Part shown: positions 1 through 15,000 of the stretch, piece by piece
How the letters are laid out: every line of letters starts with the position of its first letter
Numbering within the stretch: the first letter of the stretch is position 1
Assembly (NCBI RefSeq): GCF_026625645.1
Contig: NZ_CP113056.1
Location: 3,013,001 to 3,077,000, forward strand
Reading direction: 5' to 3'
DNA from: Ancylobacter sp. SL191
GTDB lineage: Bacteria; Pseudomonadota; Alphaproteobacteria; Rhizobiales; Xanthobacteraceae
DNA length: 64,000 nt
Made by a program: the position numbers and the translations under genes
The notes under the pieces: model-generated
The model's input: the letters and a program-made list of their open reading frames with translations, nothing else
Databases searched by the model: none
Told to the model about the DNA's origin: nothing

Positions 1-2
1 AC

Positions 3-3000
3 CTCATCACCACCGATGGCGATGTGTTCGAGCGCGACAAGGGGGGGCAGACCGCCGCGACGCTGAAGAACGCCACGGTGACGGCCGGGTCTGTCGCCGT
101 CGAGGCTACAGACAATGCCGAGATCACCGCGGTGGCGGGCGCACTCGGCCTCAGCGGCAACGGCAGCGGCATTGGCGCTGCGCTCGGCTGGAATCAGATT
201 TCCACGCGGACCACCGCGACCATCGACAGTGCGACGCTGACCACCTCGCGCGCCGGCGTCACCGTCAGCGCGCAGTCGAACGCGAAGATCGCCTCGCTCG
301 CGGTCGGGGCGGCCCTCAGCGGGAAAACGGCGGTCGGTGCCTCACTCTCGGTGAACGGTATCCTCAACTCGGTTTCCGCCGAGATCATCGGGCTTACCTT
401 CATCGAGGCATTGGGCTCGGGCTCCACTGGCGGCGATGTCGAGGTGAGCGCGCAGGACGATTCCTCTATCCGCTCGCTCACCGGCTCGCTGGCGCTATCC
501 GGCGGGACGGCGGTCGGTGCCGGCATCGGCGTCAACTACATCGTCAACGACGTCACCAGCCGTATCGCCGTCGCCGGGACCAGCAGCTATGACGGGCAGA
601 GCGAAAAGGCGTTCGTCCGTACCGATGGCGATATCCGCGTCACGGCGCGGGAAGCGGCGACCGTCAAGACCCTGACGGCGGGTGCCGCCGGCGGGGCGCA
701 GACCGCGCTCGGTGGCTCGGTTTCGGTCAATGTCGTCGACAATGATGTGCTAGCCGCCATTGACGGCGCCTCGCAGGTCGATGCTGGCAATAATGTGCAG
801 GTACTGGCCGAGAACGAGGCGACCATCATCGCCGGCGCAGGCCAGATCGCGCTGGCCGGTACGACCGCGCTGGGTCTGTCCGCCACCGTTCTCGTCGCGA
901 GCACGACGACCACGGCGCGGATTTCCTCTGGCGCCACGGTCAATGCCAGCGCGCGCCGGTCCAAGACCTTCACCGATCTCGAGGGCGCCGCGCGGCAGGG
1001 TGTGGGGGTGGAAGCCCGCTCGAACCTGCCACTGCTCATCATCGCTGCGGCCGGTTCCGGCGGTGGCAGCACGGCTCTCGCGGGCGCGGCGAGCGTCACC
1101 ACGGTCGACGACACGGTCACGGCGACCATTGGTGCGGCCGATGGCACGGGTGGCCAGGTCACCTCCGCGCGCGATGTGGTGGTCAAGGCGCGGGGTGACC
1201 TTGAGCTGACCGGTGTCGCCGGCTCGCTCACCCTCGGCGGCTCGGCGGCGATCGGCGCGGGCGTCGATGTCGGCGTCCTCTCCCGCACGGTGGAAGCCTC
1301 CATCGCCGCGAAGGCGAATGTCGAGGCGCAGCGCGATGTCGTCGTCACCGCCGACAGCAGCGCGTCCAATCTCGGCGTCTCCGCGGCAGGCAGCCTCGGC
1401 GGGTCGGCCGCCGGGGCTCTCACGGCGGGCGTCTCGGTGGCGGATTTCACCACGCGCGCCTTTATCGGCGACGATGCCACGGTCCATGCCCGCGGCAATG
1501 TGGTGGTCGAGGCCGATTCCGACGTCGTCCTTACCGCCATCTCGGCCAATCTAACGGTCGGCGGGTCGGCGGCGGCAGGTATTCCGCTCGCCATCGGTGT
1601 GCTGGACGTCACCACGCAAGCCTATGTCGGCGCCCGCGCCAAGGTTAGCGCGCTGGGCGAAGGAATGGCCGCTTCTGTGAAGGATGGCACCTTCGGGCAG
1701 GTGAGCGACACGAGTCCCGAGGACTCCGACCAGTCCGACCTGCCGCTGATCGTCAATTTCGACGACGCGGACGTGATCGGCTCGGCCATCACGGTCGCCG
1801 GCCATGGCTATAAGACCGGGCAGGAGGTCACCTATCTCGCCAATGGCGTCGCGCTGGGCGGGCTGACGGATGGCGCGCGCTATTATGTTGGGCGCATCGA
1901 CGACGACAGCTTCGCGCTCTACCGCTCGGCAGCGGCCGCGGCGAGCGGCCAGGCCGCGGACCGCGTGTCGGTGACCGATGTCGATAGCAGCACTCTGGGA
2001 CGCCACAGCCTGGTCCCGACGCTCAGCCTGCGCGCGCCGGAGATCGACAATGATTCCTTCGATGAGGATCTCGACGACAGCAGTCATACCGGGGCGCTGA
2101 CCTCGACGCGCAAGGGTCTCTCGGTCACGGCGGTCAGCACCAACCGCTTCCTCGGCATCGGCGCGGGCGCGGCACTTGCCGGGTCGGCCGCGGGGACGAT
2201 CGCTGGCAGCGTGGCGGTGCACGACATCGCCACGACGGCCGAAATCCGCGAGGGCGCCCGCATCAATGAGGGTGCGACGCCCTTTAGCGATGCGGGCGTT
2301 TTCGTCGCGGCCGGGCGCAGCTATGAAGCGTTGAGCATCGGCGGCGGCCTTGCCGGCTCCGGTACGGTCGCGGGCGCGCTGGCCGCGAGCGGCATCATTC
2401 TCTCCGGCGATACCATCGCCCAGATCAAAGGCACGCAGGCCGCGACGACGTTGGTGAATGCCGGTGGCGACGTCACCGTGCGGGCGCAGGCCGAGGCCGA
2501 TCTCATTCTTGTCGGTGCGGGTGTGGGCGTGGCCGGCAAGGTCGCGCTGGCTGGCAGCTTCACTATCACCGACATTCACACGAACACGAAGGCGCTCATC
2601 GATGGCGGCGTGACCGTCACAGCCGGCGCCGATGTCGATGTCACAGCGGCGGATACGACCGACATCATCCAGGTGGCGGGGTCGGTTGGCGTTGCCGGTT
2701 TGGGCGGCGGTGCCGGCGCGGTGGACTACATCTCGGTCGAGAAGACCACGAAGGCGCTGATCGGCGACGGGGCCACCGTCACGGCGACGAACGGCAGGGT
2801 CACGGTCGGTGCCGGCTCGGCCGAGAATGTGACGACGGTCGCGGCCAGCCTCGGTGGCGGCCTCATCGCCGGTATCGGTGGCGCGGTCATCTATATCGCC
2901 CTCGACTCCGACACCACGGCCGCCATCGGCGAGAATGCCAGCCGCGCACCGGTGGTCGACGCACGCGACGTGTCGGTCGCGGCCGACAACAAAGCCGATG

Positions 3001-6000
3001 TCACGCTCATCGCCGGCGCCGGCGGTGTTGGTATGGTCGGGGCCGGCGGATCGGTCGCCGTGGGTACGCTGCGCAACGACACCAAAGCCTCGATCGGTCC
3101 GTCGGCCCAGGTGACCGCCAGCGCGTCGGTCGCGGTGACGGCGGCGTCCGACTGGACGGTGGACACGACGGCCATGGCCGGCGGCGCCGGCCTTGGCGCC
3201 GCAGCGGGCGGCGTTGTCGTCTTCTCCATCGGCGGCAATCTCGACGACAGCTACGAAACGGACGGCAAGACCGGCAATGCACTGACGGGCGATAGCGGCA
3301 GTGTCAGCGACTCGACCAGCGGCATGCTCTCCTCGCTCCACGGCAAGCTGGGAACCGACGTCAGCGGCGGCCCGACGGAGGGCGCGACGGCGGCCGACAG
3401 GCAGGCCCGTCAGCGGCTAAGGGCCTGGGCAGCGCCGGAGGTGGAAGCCGTGGGCACGGCGGTCGATCCGGCCGGCACCAGTGCCTCGGTGCGTGATGGC
3501 GCGCTCGTCACCGTTGGCGCGAACGGCGGGACGGGCTCGCTGACGGTGCAGGCGACACAGGACGTAGATGTCACGGTGCGTGCGGGCGGCGCGGCGCTGG
3601 GTCTTGCTGGCGTGGGTGTGGGCGTCGCTGTCATCTCGCTTGACGCCGATCTCGCGGCCTATGTCGGCGCGGGCGTCTCGGTCACCTCTGCCACCTCTGC
3701 CGCCGCTTCCAAGGTGAATGTGGCCGTTGCGGCCAGGCGCACGACGGAGCTCGATGTTCTTGGTTTCGCTGGCGCCGGCGGTGGTTTCGCGCTGGGTGGC
3801 GCTGTGGCGCTGATCCGCGATACCAGTTCCGTCTCCGCCTATATCGGCGTCCGGCCGGGCGACACCGGCACAGGCGCAAGCCTGACCCGCGTCGGCTCTG
3901 TGAGCGTCCGGGCGGAGAGCACGGATGTCATCGCCCAGACCGTCGCGGCTGCCACGGTGGGTGGTGTGGCGGTGGGCGTGGCGCTGCTGTCGGCCACGCA
4001 AAATGTCGACGTGGTCGCCGCCATCGGCGACGGCACGCAGATCGGCGAGAACACGGACGGGGCGCGGGCGTCCTCGGTCACCGTGGATGCCGTTCGCCAT
4101 ACCACCCTCAAGCCGCGCGACGCGAAGGTTCTCGGCCGTGATGTGCCGATGGGCCTTGCCCTTTCGGCCGGCGGTATCAGCGCCCAGGCCGGCGCTATCC
4201 TCATCGATGTCGGCGGGTCCACGAGCGCGAGCGTCGGCGAATACGCGGAGATTTATGCCGACGGTGCGCTGCGGGTGAAGGCGGATTCCGTCGTCACCGT
4301 GCAGGAGGCAAAGCTACTCGGGGGCCAGATCGGCGCGTTGGCGGCGGGTCTGGTGCTGGTCAGTGTGTCGGCCAATCCGCGCACCGCGGTGACGGTCGGC
4401 AAGGGGGCCGCGCTGCGCGGCGGCGACGTCGCCCTACGCGCGGAAGGCCGCGCGACCGTTTCCGCCGAGGGCCAGTCTGCCTCTTTTGCACTCGATTCCG
4501 GTTCGGGTCTCAGCGTCACGGTGACGGCGACGCCCGAAACCACTGTGACCGTCGAGGACGATGCCTCCATCGCCGGCACCAATATCGCCATCGGCACGGA
4601 CGCCGATGTGACGCTCAATGTCACGGCGGACGGACGCAGTCTCGCCCTGCGCTCCGCTATTCTCGCCAAAGCCGTCGCGGAGAACGCACAAGTTAGTCAA
4701 ACGCGGATCGGCAGCGCGACGATCACGGCGGGCACCAATCTCGATATCGTCAGTGAAGCCAGCCAGACGCTCGACGTGACGGCCTATGGCGGCAGCGGCG
4801 GCATCATCGCCGGGTCGCTGGCGAGAGCCTCGGTCAAGAATGCGAGCACGACCACGACGTCGATCGACTCCGACGCCGAGCTGAGCGCCGGAAGAAACCT
4901 GACGCTCGATTCGCGCACCGCGACCGAGATGGCGGTGGATGCCAGTACCAATTCGCTGGGTGGTGTCTCCGGTTCGTCCGCGACCGCCACCGCCGACAAC
5001 AGTTCAACGACTCTCACCAGCGTCTCCGCGAAGACGCTCACGGCGGGCGAGGCCCTGAACGTCCTCGCCAGCGTCACCAAGCTGCGCGTGACTTCCGATG
5101 CCGAGTCGAAGACCAGCGCCGGTGTGAGTGACACCAATGCGACGTCGACGATCGGCGGCACAGGCTCGTCCGTTGACGTGACGATTGAAGGCGCCGCCAT
5201 ACTCTCGGGTCGCGCGGTGACGCTCAAGGCGGCCCAGGCCGGGATCTACGAGCGGGCGAGGGCCAATGCCGACATGTTCGGCCTTGGCGGCGACACGGAC
5301 AGCAGGGCTGATCTTCTGGCCAAGATCGGCACGAATGCTACGGTCGGGCGCAATGTGGAGATCAACGCGGTGACGCTTGATGTTCTCGTCGATGCGCAGG
5401 CCGACGCGCAATTCTGGAGCAATGCCTATCGCAGTTCCGCGCTCGTTGATTTCGGCGATGCGACATGGAACCGCCAGGTCGAGTACACCCGCGCGATCGA
5501 CTTCAATGGCACCGTCAAGCTCGCCGGTACCGACGCGCCAAGCATCATCATCGATGAGAGCGGCCGGGTCGCCAAATCGGGTATCACGGCGGATGTGACG
5601 GTGACGGACGATACCGTGACCGTCGGGGACATCAGTGCGGGGCAGGGTGGCGCGTCGCGTGCCCTGTTCCGCATCACGCCCTCCGATTGGGATGGGGGGG
5701 CCTCGAGGGCGACCATCGGCGGTGGCGACGCAAAGTTCTTCGCCGTCACCGGCTTCGAGACGCTGGGTATCACCAACAATTCGAACAAGACGCTCCGGCT
5801 CGGCGCCATCAACGCGACCAGCATTAGCGCGGCGACAGCGAGTATCGTCGTCGAGGGTGGCACGGCGGAGGGCGCCTTCGTGACCCCCACGGTGAAGCAA
5901 CCCGATACGACACCGGCCGGCAATGTGGCGATTGCCTCAAATGGCAGCGTCCAGCTGACGGGGGCGATTTCGACCACCGGCACCGTCGGGATCACCAGCT

Positions 6001-9000
6001 GGTCCTTCAGCGGCGGCATCTATGGAGCGGGTGCCGCATCGGCCATTGATGCCGCCAGTATCTCGCTGGCCGCGCAGTACGGCGCGGTGGGCAATGCGGA
6101 GGCTGCGGTCGTCATCAAGAACGGCACGGTCACCGCGAATGCCTATAAGAGCGTGCGCATCGACGCGCTGGACGACCTTAAGGTCGTCAGCATCTCCAAG
6201 AGTTTCGGAGAGGGTATTGTAACGCTGAGCGCCGGCGGCGGCATCTATGCCGCGGACGCCGGAGCCGGGACAACCGCGGCCATCAGTTCCGTCAACACGC
6301 TCGAACTCAACGCGGGAACGCTCATCGGCAGCACCGATGCCGCGCTGATCGTGACAACCCACACGCTCTCGGCCGTCGCGGGCGGCCTCATCAATGTGGT
6401 GGGGACCGGCAGTCTGACCATCGGCACGGTCATCGCCCGGACCGGCGACATCACCCTCGCCACGCTGGAGCGGAGCTCGAACGGGGAGAACATCAGCCTG
6501 ACCCGCACCACGCTGGTGCAGGCAAAGGAGGGGGCGGTCACGCTGAAGGCCGCCGACAATATCACTATGGACCAGACCGCGCAGATCGAGGCCGGTGGCG
6601 CCGCCGGCATCACGCTGCGGGGCGATGTGCCCAGCCTGAACGGCGAGAAGCAGCTTCAGACCGACGCCAACGGCACGATCCTCACCCTCGATGGCCAGCT
6701 CAAGGCGGCCAAGGTGACGATCGAGGGCGGCGCGGATGGCGACAAGATTTCCATCAGCCGCATCGAGAGCGACACGAGCCTCGCCGTGAACGGGCTCGGC
6801 GGGGCCGACACGATCACGTTCAGCGCCGCTAATCCATTCCTGCTGGCCGGCAAAATCACGGTGACGGGCGGCGACGGCAGTGACAGCGTGCTGCTCGACC
6901 TGTCATCCGCCAGCACCTCGCTCGCGCTCGGGCTCACCACCGCCGGCAGCGCGACCCGCGTCACCGGCCTTGGCACCTCCGGGTGGCTCGATCTCGCGGG
7001 TGCAGCCGCAGGTGACGAGTTTGAGATCAGGACCGGCACGGGCGAGGACCGCCTGACGGTCAGCGGGGTCGCGAGCGAGGCGCTGCTCAACCTCGGTGAT
7101 GGCGACGATGCCGTTTCGGTCGACCCGACCGGCGTCTCCGGCCTGCTGCGCGTGCGCGGCGGCGCGGGAACGGATTCGCTGTTCATCGATGCATCCAACG
7201 CGACCTCCGCGCTGGTCGGCGTGCTGGAGAATGACGGGCTGCGGGTCACCGGGCTCGGCGTAGCGGCCATTGACCTTGGCACCTATAAAAATGTGGCCGG
7301 CAGCGTCGAGACGCTCGGCATCACCTTGGGGAAGGGGGCTGATCGCTTCACGGTCGAGGCCGCCTCGGCGTCGGTGACGACGACGATCACGTCCGGCACC
7401 GCCACCGCCGATGATGGTGCGGATACGATCCTCGTCGGCGATAGGAAGGCCAGCGGTGATTTCGCGGCTATTGCCTCGATGCTGACCCTCCTCGGCGGTG
7501 CCGACGACGCGGTGTCGTTCTCCCTGAAGGCCGACGCCATCGCCAATATCGCCTTTACCCTTGGCACCGATATGTCGGGCCGGGCCAGCGCGACCTACAA
7601 GGCCGATGGCAAGACCGCGACGTTAGCAAGCTTCGCCGGCTTCGGCGGCACGACCAGCGTGGAGCTTGGCGCCGGCGACGACACGGTGATGCTCACCGGC
7701 GCATCGGGAGCCGTCAGTATCGACACCGGCGGCGGCAACGACACGGTGACGGTCAGCCAGACCCGTCAGGCCGTTACCGCCAAGCTCGGCGCCGGCAAGG
7801 ACGTGCTGGTGATCGGCGAGGCCGTTGCCAGCATTGTGGTCGATGGTGGCGAGGGCCATGAGGACGCGGTGCGGCTCGACCGTTCCGCTGCGACCGATGC
7901 GCTGTCGGTCGACATTCACGACGAAGCCGGCGGTGTCGCCTTTGACGGTCTGCTGACCGGCGCGTTCACCTCGTCCGGCATCGAGGGCATCGATGTCGCG
8001 CTCGGCTCGGGCAATGACCGCGTCATCGTCAACACGACAGCGGTGGCGCAGGGCGCGCTCAAGATCACGGTGAGCGCCGGCGGCGGCAATGATGAGGTGC
8101 GGGCCATCAGCGTCGGCGGCGACGTGTTCATCGATGGCGAGGAAGGCACCGATACACTCGCCGTCGTCATCCCGCCCACGATCGATACGAGCATCACCAA
8201 TCGCTTCGCCAAGCTCTCCAAGGTGGTTGAGCGCTTCGTCGCCGACGACAGCACGAGCGGCGCGGCGCGCGACTGGGCCTATAATGGCGGTATTCTCAAG
8301 CAGGACGGCATTGTCGTGCTCGATGCCGACGGTGCCGACGAATTCGTGCTCAAGGCGGGAACTTCGAGCAGCGACCGGCTGACCGTCACCTCCGGCAGCG
8401 GTGGCGACGTCACCGGTGTGATCAATGGCGACCTTGTGCTGATGTCGGCCGATCCCAGCATTGTCAGCCAGACCGATCCGCGGGCGGATTTCGACCGCCT
8501 ATCGGCCATTCTCGGCGTCATCTCCTTCGACGGGACGATGGGTACCCGCTTCTACAGCGAGGATGGGTTCAACTTTACCATTGCCGACGCCAATCCTGCC
8601 GGCAATCTCGCCCTGCAGGACCATGGCGGGCGCGTGCTGACCTCGACAGCCGGCACGACGGTGACGATGAAGACTTCGGCCACCGGCGGCGTGTTCAGCC
8701 TGCAGGGGCTGACACTGCGTCTTGCTGAGGGCGCGAGCGGAACGGTGACCGTCACCGGTACGACGCTCTCCGGCCAGACCGTGGCGAAGAGCTACACTGT
8801 CGACATAGCGGGCACGCCCCTGGTGTTCGCGGATGATTTCGCCGCGCTGACGCAGGTGAGCTGGAAGCTTGACGGGACGGGCAGCCTTTATGTCGACGAC
8901 GTCAAGGCGCTCAGCCTGTTCGAGCGCGACAGTGTCGTCAAGTCGCTCAGCAATACGGTGTCGGCCACGGTGGTCCAGTTCGGCACGAGCGATGCCTCGA

Positions 9001-12000
9001 CCCTGACCATCGACACGAGTGGCGCCACGCCGTCCATCAGCGGATCCTGGTCGCGCCCGCACAGCTCTCTCGCGATCTGGGCCGTCGATGACGTCACCGG
9101 TGTCGCCACGCTCACGATTCACGGCAATCTCAAGATTACCGACAATACCACAGTGAAGGTGATCGGCACGCGGGCGCTGGCGCTGAACGTTCTCGGCGAT
9201 GTCGAGATCGGCGCCAGTGTCGTCTTCGAGGCCAATGGCGGCAATGCCGCCGAAGGCACCAATGGGGCGCTCGATAGGGCGGGCACCGCCGGGGCGGGTG
9301 GTGGCGTCGGTGGCGCGACGAGCGCGGCCGGCACCGGCGGCACGGCGGGCACGGCCGGTGAGGGGGGCGATGGCGGCCTGGGCGGCGCCGGCTCCCGGGC
9401 CGAGCGGCGCACCGCGGGTGTCGATCCTCAATACCACCCTTGGGGTCATTATCACGGCGAGTGGGGCTTCGCGGGTGAGGATGGCACAGCGGCCGGGGCG
9501 AGCACCTCCGGTACAGCCGGCGGTGCCGGCGGGTCGGGCGGTCATGCGATGGCGGGCGGTTCGGCGGGCGGCAGCGCCTCGACGGTGGCCCAGGGCGGCG
9601 CGGCGGGTGCGGCGGGCGCGGGTGGCGATGGCGGCGGGGTCCTTGTCGACGGCGCGCTGACCGGGGGCCGGGGCGGCGGCTACTCCGATTCAGACGACCG
9701 GAAACCTGAAATCATTGCCAGCAAGGAAGCCTACAAGGGCCAGACCTCGGATGCGCTAACCGGCGCCAGCATTGATGGCCTTGCCGGCGCGGCGGGCGCC
9801 GATGGCGCGGCTGGCAAGGGCGGCAGCAATAGCGGCACGGGTCTCGCCCTCTCGGCCGGCGGCGGTGGCGCGGCCGGCGGCTCGGGCGCGGGTGGCGGCG
9901 CCGGCGGCTCGGGGGGGGGCGGTGGCGGTGGTGCCGGCGGCGGCGGCGGCGGTTCGGAGCGTGGACCCTCCGGGCTGGGTGGCGAGGGCGGCGACGGCGG
10001 CTCGGGCGGCGATGGCGTCGCGGGCGGCGCGGGTGGCGCCGGCGGCGCCGGTGGTGCGGGCGGCGGCGGTGGCGGTGCCTTTGCCATTATTGCCGCCGGC
10101 AAGATCGTCGCGCTGGGCGGTGGCACGCTCGCGGCGACCGGTGGCCAGGGCTCGAGCGGCAGTGCCGGCAGCGCCGGCGGGACATCCAGCTTTGGCACCA
10201 ACGGGAGCGATGGCACGGCCGGCGGTTCCGGTGTGAATGTGGATTCCACGGGGGCGACCGGCGCGGCGGGCGCGGCGGGTGGCAATGGCGCGGCAGGTGG
10301 TGCGGGCGGCGACGGCGCGGGTGGTTCCGGCGGCGCGGGCGGCACGGTGCAGCTCATCGCCTCCGATATTCGCATCAACGGCATCGACGTGAAGGTGTCC
10401 GGTGGCGCGGGCGGCCTGGGTGGCGGAGACGCAGCGGCGGGCGCCAGCGGCAGCAATGGCCGCGCCATCGTGCTCGACAACACCGCCTATGCGGGCGGGC
10501 CTGATGACATCATCGGCAGCGCCAGCGTCGCCACGGGCCATGCCACGGGAAGCGGCGGTGTCAATGCCATGTTCAATGGCACCGTCGAGACTGCCAACAT
10601 TGTCGGCCTGCAGCACGGTGCGGGCACCGCGGGCATTCTGCTGAACGCCAGCGGCAACCTGCTGGACGGGCGCGGACTCGATTTCGATGCCGGCACAATC
10701 GGTATTCAGGCAGCCGATCCCGAGGCGCTGGTCGCGGTCATGCGCTTCGACACCATGGCACAGCTTTCCGCCCTGTCCGGCGGCGCCATCACGCTCGACC
10801 AGGATTATGCCGGCTTCGACGTGATCGTGGTGGTGAACCTCACGGGCACCGGCACGACATCCGGCATCACCTTCAACGCCCCGAAGCTCGGCATTAATGA
10901 CGAGGCGGACAAGGCGCTGACGCTTGATGGCTACCTGACCCAGACTTGGGATTCGGCCAAGCAGCAATGGGTTACCGGCCTGACGCAGGTCGACAAGCTG
11001 CTGCCGGGCCAGGTGTGGATCACGCTGGTGCGCGAGACCGATACCGGTGTCACCGCGAGCGTGGTCGCGGGTGGCACGACATTGTCGCTCGCTCCGCAGG
11101 ACAGCATCATCGAAGATGGCGGGATCGCCTACATCACCATCGCGCAGGAGAAGTCGGCCGGCAGCAGCGACCTGCAAGGGCTTGACGAGGCGGTGCGCGC
11201 CACCACCACGACTGGCGCGGTGTTCTACGGCATCGACAAGTCCACCAATACGCTCGTGGTCATCGCCACGGACGGCACGGTGAAGCAGGCCTTCCGGCAG
11301 GGCGTGGAGGGACGCACCGAACTCGGCGCGCTCGGCACCATCACGGTGTCCGCCACCGAGCTGCACGTGAATGCCACCAACGCGGCTAACGAAACCGGCG
11401 TTGCGATGTTTACCCGCGCGGCCGACGGCACACTGACCTTCAATAAATTCGAGAAGGGTGCCCGCAACGCGGAGTCCCAGACGGCCACGACCAGCAGCGG
11501 GCTCTTTACCTTCACGATCACGGCCTGGATTCAATCCCCCGGGTCGTCCGGGGCGACGACGACGCTGACGGTTGACAGCGCCTCGGCCTCGCTGTGGTCG
11601 GCGACGGCTTCGGGGACCGTCACGACGGTGGTCCGCGACGGCGTGATCGACACGGCGATTCCCACCCACAACGGCGGTTCCTCGACGCGCCCGACCTTCG
11701 CCAGCCTGACGGACATGCGAATCACCGGCGCCTTCGTCTACATCAACGCGGTGACCAGCGAGGGCGTGGGCGGCCAGCTGCGATTCTTCCGCGACCTCTC
11801 GACCGGCGCCCTGTCCTTCGATGCGTTCATCACGTCCCGCCTGATTTCCGCCACCTCAAACGGCAGTTCAGACGGCAGCATCAAGAGCGAGATCCGCTAT
11901 GTGGCGCGACCGTCCCTGAACGGCTTCGACGTCTATCGTGGCGGCGTACTGATCCAGGAAGTGCGGCAGGGCGTGGACAATGCCCGCGGTGCGACCGACA

Positions 12001-15000
12001 TTACCGATTTCGCGGTTGTGCCGGGCGGCAAATATGTGGTGGCTCTCAATGCCACCGGCGCGATTTCGATATTCGAGCGTGACGACACGACCGGAAAAGT
12101 CAATCCGCGGGCGATCCAGATCTTCCGCCAGGGCTCGGGCGGGGCAACGGGCCTGGTCGGCGCCAGCTCGATCATTCTGGGTGACCAGGTCGGCAATCGG
12201 CTCACGGTCTATGTGACGAGCATCGGCAATGCCCTGCAGCGTGGCGGCCTAGCGACCTTCCAGATCGACCTGTCGGAGGTGGTGACGCCGAAGGATTCGG
12301 TGGTTCGCCATCAGGGCGTGGACGACCTCATCGTCGCGACGGGAGGCGGCGCGGACCGCATTTCCTATATCGGCGCGGCGACCGGCGTGACGTACGTCAC
12401 GATCAACACGGGCTCCGGCGCGGACCGGGTGGTGCTCTCCGATGTCGGCGCCACGACCGTCGTCAATCTCGGCAGTGGCGACGACACCATCTCCCTGCGC
12501 GCCGCGAATGCCGCGTCGAACATCACGGTCAAGGGCGAGGACGGCGACGACAGTTTCGACATCGTCACGACCGGCGCTGGCGCGCTGGCGCGAGTCAATC
12601 TGGACGGTGGTGAAGGAGCCGACAGCTTCGTCATTGGCGCAGTCGGAGCCTCCGCGTCGTTCATTGTGTACGGCGGCGGCGGCAATGACCGTTTCACCGT
12701 CTACGCGACTGGCCTCGGCGCCATCGTCACGCTGTATGGCGATAGCGGCGCCGATCGCTTCGATCTGGTGCGCGTCGACGCTTCGCAGATCTCTGTCTAC
12801 GGTGACAGCGGCTCGCAGAATGTCGGCAGCGACGGCATCGACACAGTAAACGTCACTGGTCAGGGGATGTCGAACGGCGCGACGGTTAATCTGTACGGCG
12901 ATGGCGGCGCGGATGTGCTGTCCTTCGATCCCGGAAGCAGCACCCTGCTTGCCTATAACTCTGCGGGCACGCAGGTTGGATCGCTGGTGTTCGAAGACGG
13001 TCAGGTCGCGGCCACCGGCTCCGGACGAGTGATCTATTCCAGCTTCGGCACCTCGGCCCCGCCGCCGGGCGGGACGACTGGCCGGACACTCCTGCCGCCG
13101 ACCATCGCCTTCGGGCCGGTGGCGGCGACGCAGGAAGGTTCCGGCATCGTGCTGAAGGTCGCGGTGAGCGACATTGGCAGCGCGGCGCTGGTCAATGGCC
13201 TCATCTCCTTCGACCTTGATGGCGACGGGCAGTATGGCGACAAATTCGCCCCGGTGGTGAACGGGCAGGCCATGCTGACGCTCAGCTGGCTCGATCTGCT
13301 CGCCATCGGCATCCTCGGCGATGGCAGCTTCACCTTCGCCGCGTTGGCGACGAATGAGGACGGACTTTCCGCCTATGCCAGCGTGCGCGTCACGGTGAAC
13401 GACACCAAGCCGCAGGTCGGCGTCACGGTCGCGGCCAGCACTGTTACTTTCGGCGCCGCGGCGACCGTGCGCTTCTCCAGTACCGATACCTCCGAGGAAG
13501 ACGTGCCGACCGGCTGGCGGATCGACTGGGGCGACGGCACGGTCAAGACTTATGGCGCCGGCGTGCGCGAGGCGAGCCATGTCTATGAGACGCCCGGCAG
13601 CTTCCAAGTGACGGTCGGGGTGTTCGACCAGGACAACCCGACCACGCCGACGACCGCGACGCCGGTGACGATGAGCGTCGTCATGCCCGCGCCGTCCACC
13701 ACGCCGGGCGCCGGCGACACGGTCGTGCTCGCGGATGCCACCATGGTCGCGGGCGGCGCCGTGCAGCTCTCGGTGACCGCGATGGGCCTGCCGACCAGCT
13801 ATGTCTGGAGCGTCAACAATGTGGTGGTGGCCGGACTGAGCGGTGCGGCGCCGACTCTGAACTGGGAACAGGCAAAGGCGGCCGGCATCATCGCCAATGG
13901 CACCTTTGCCAACGCGATTTCGGTTGACGTGATCTACGGTTCGGGCGGCAGCGCGACCTCGACCACGCGTCGGGCGGACCTCACTGTCACCAATGCGGTG
14001 CCGACGTTTACCGCCTTCAGCCAGCTCAAAGCCGGCACCGAGGGCGCGTCGACTCCCGATACGCAGACGGTCATCGGCTTTACCGGGGCAACCGATGCGG
14101 CGCCCTACGACGCCGCGCGGCTTCGTTATGATTTTGATTTCAACGGCGATGGCACGTGGGATCTGACGGACGAGATGACGGCGACCGTGGCCATACCGGC
14201 GGCTTATGCGTTGCGCTCCGGATCCTTCATCGTTGCCGGACGGGTGAAGGACACGAGCGGCGCTACGGCCCTTGGCTACGCGTCGGTGACCATCGCCGAC
14301 ATCGCCCCGACCGTGACGATTACCGACACAGGCACGGTCAAGGAGGGCGATCCGGTCACGCTCAACCTCACCGCGACAGACCCGGGCTTCATCGACCCCA
14401 CCCAATCCGTGCTCGTGGGCGACAGAATTACCGGCTGGACCATTGACTGGGGTGATGGCGCGACGGTGAGCCTTGACGCCGGCGCCAGCAAGGCCGCCAC
14501 GCACAGCTATGGAGCGCAGGGCACCTACACGGTGAAGGTGACCTATTTCGACAGCGAGGGCCTGACCGGCACGCGGACGCACCGGGTGAGCGTCAGCAAT
14601 GCGGCGCCGGTACTGAGCGCTGTCAATGCGCCGACGACGATTGCCGAGGGCACTCCCTTCCGCATTACCGGCGCGATGGCCGATGCCGGTATCGCCGATG
14701 CGCGGACCCTCACGGTGAACTGGGGCGATGGCAGTAACGCCGACTACGACTTCGCCGCCGGCACCACCACTTTCGATATCTCCCACGTCTATGCGACGGA
14801 TTCGGGTGGTGTGGCGCGCATGGTCTTCCTGACGCTCAAGGATGATGACGGCGGCAGCGATGCCACGGCCCTCTCCGTGACGGTGACCAATGCGGCGCCG
14901 GTGGTGACGGAACTCGCGGTCTCCAGCGCGACGCTCGACCAGATGCAGCAGGTGCTGATCACCGGCCGCTACAGCGATGCTGGTTCGGGCGACAGCCACT

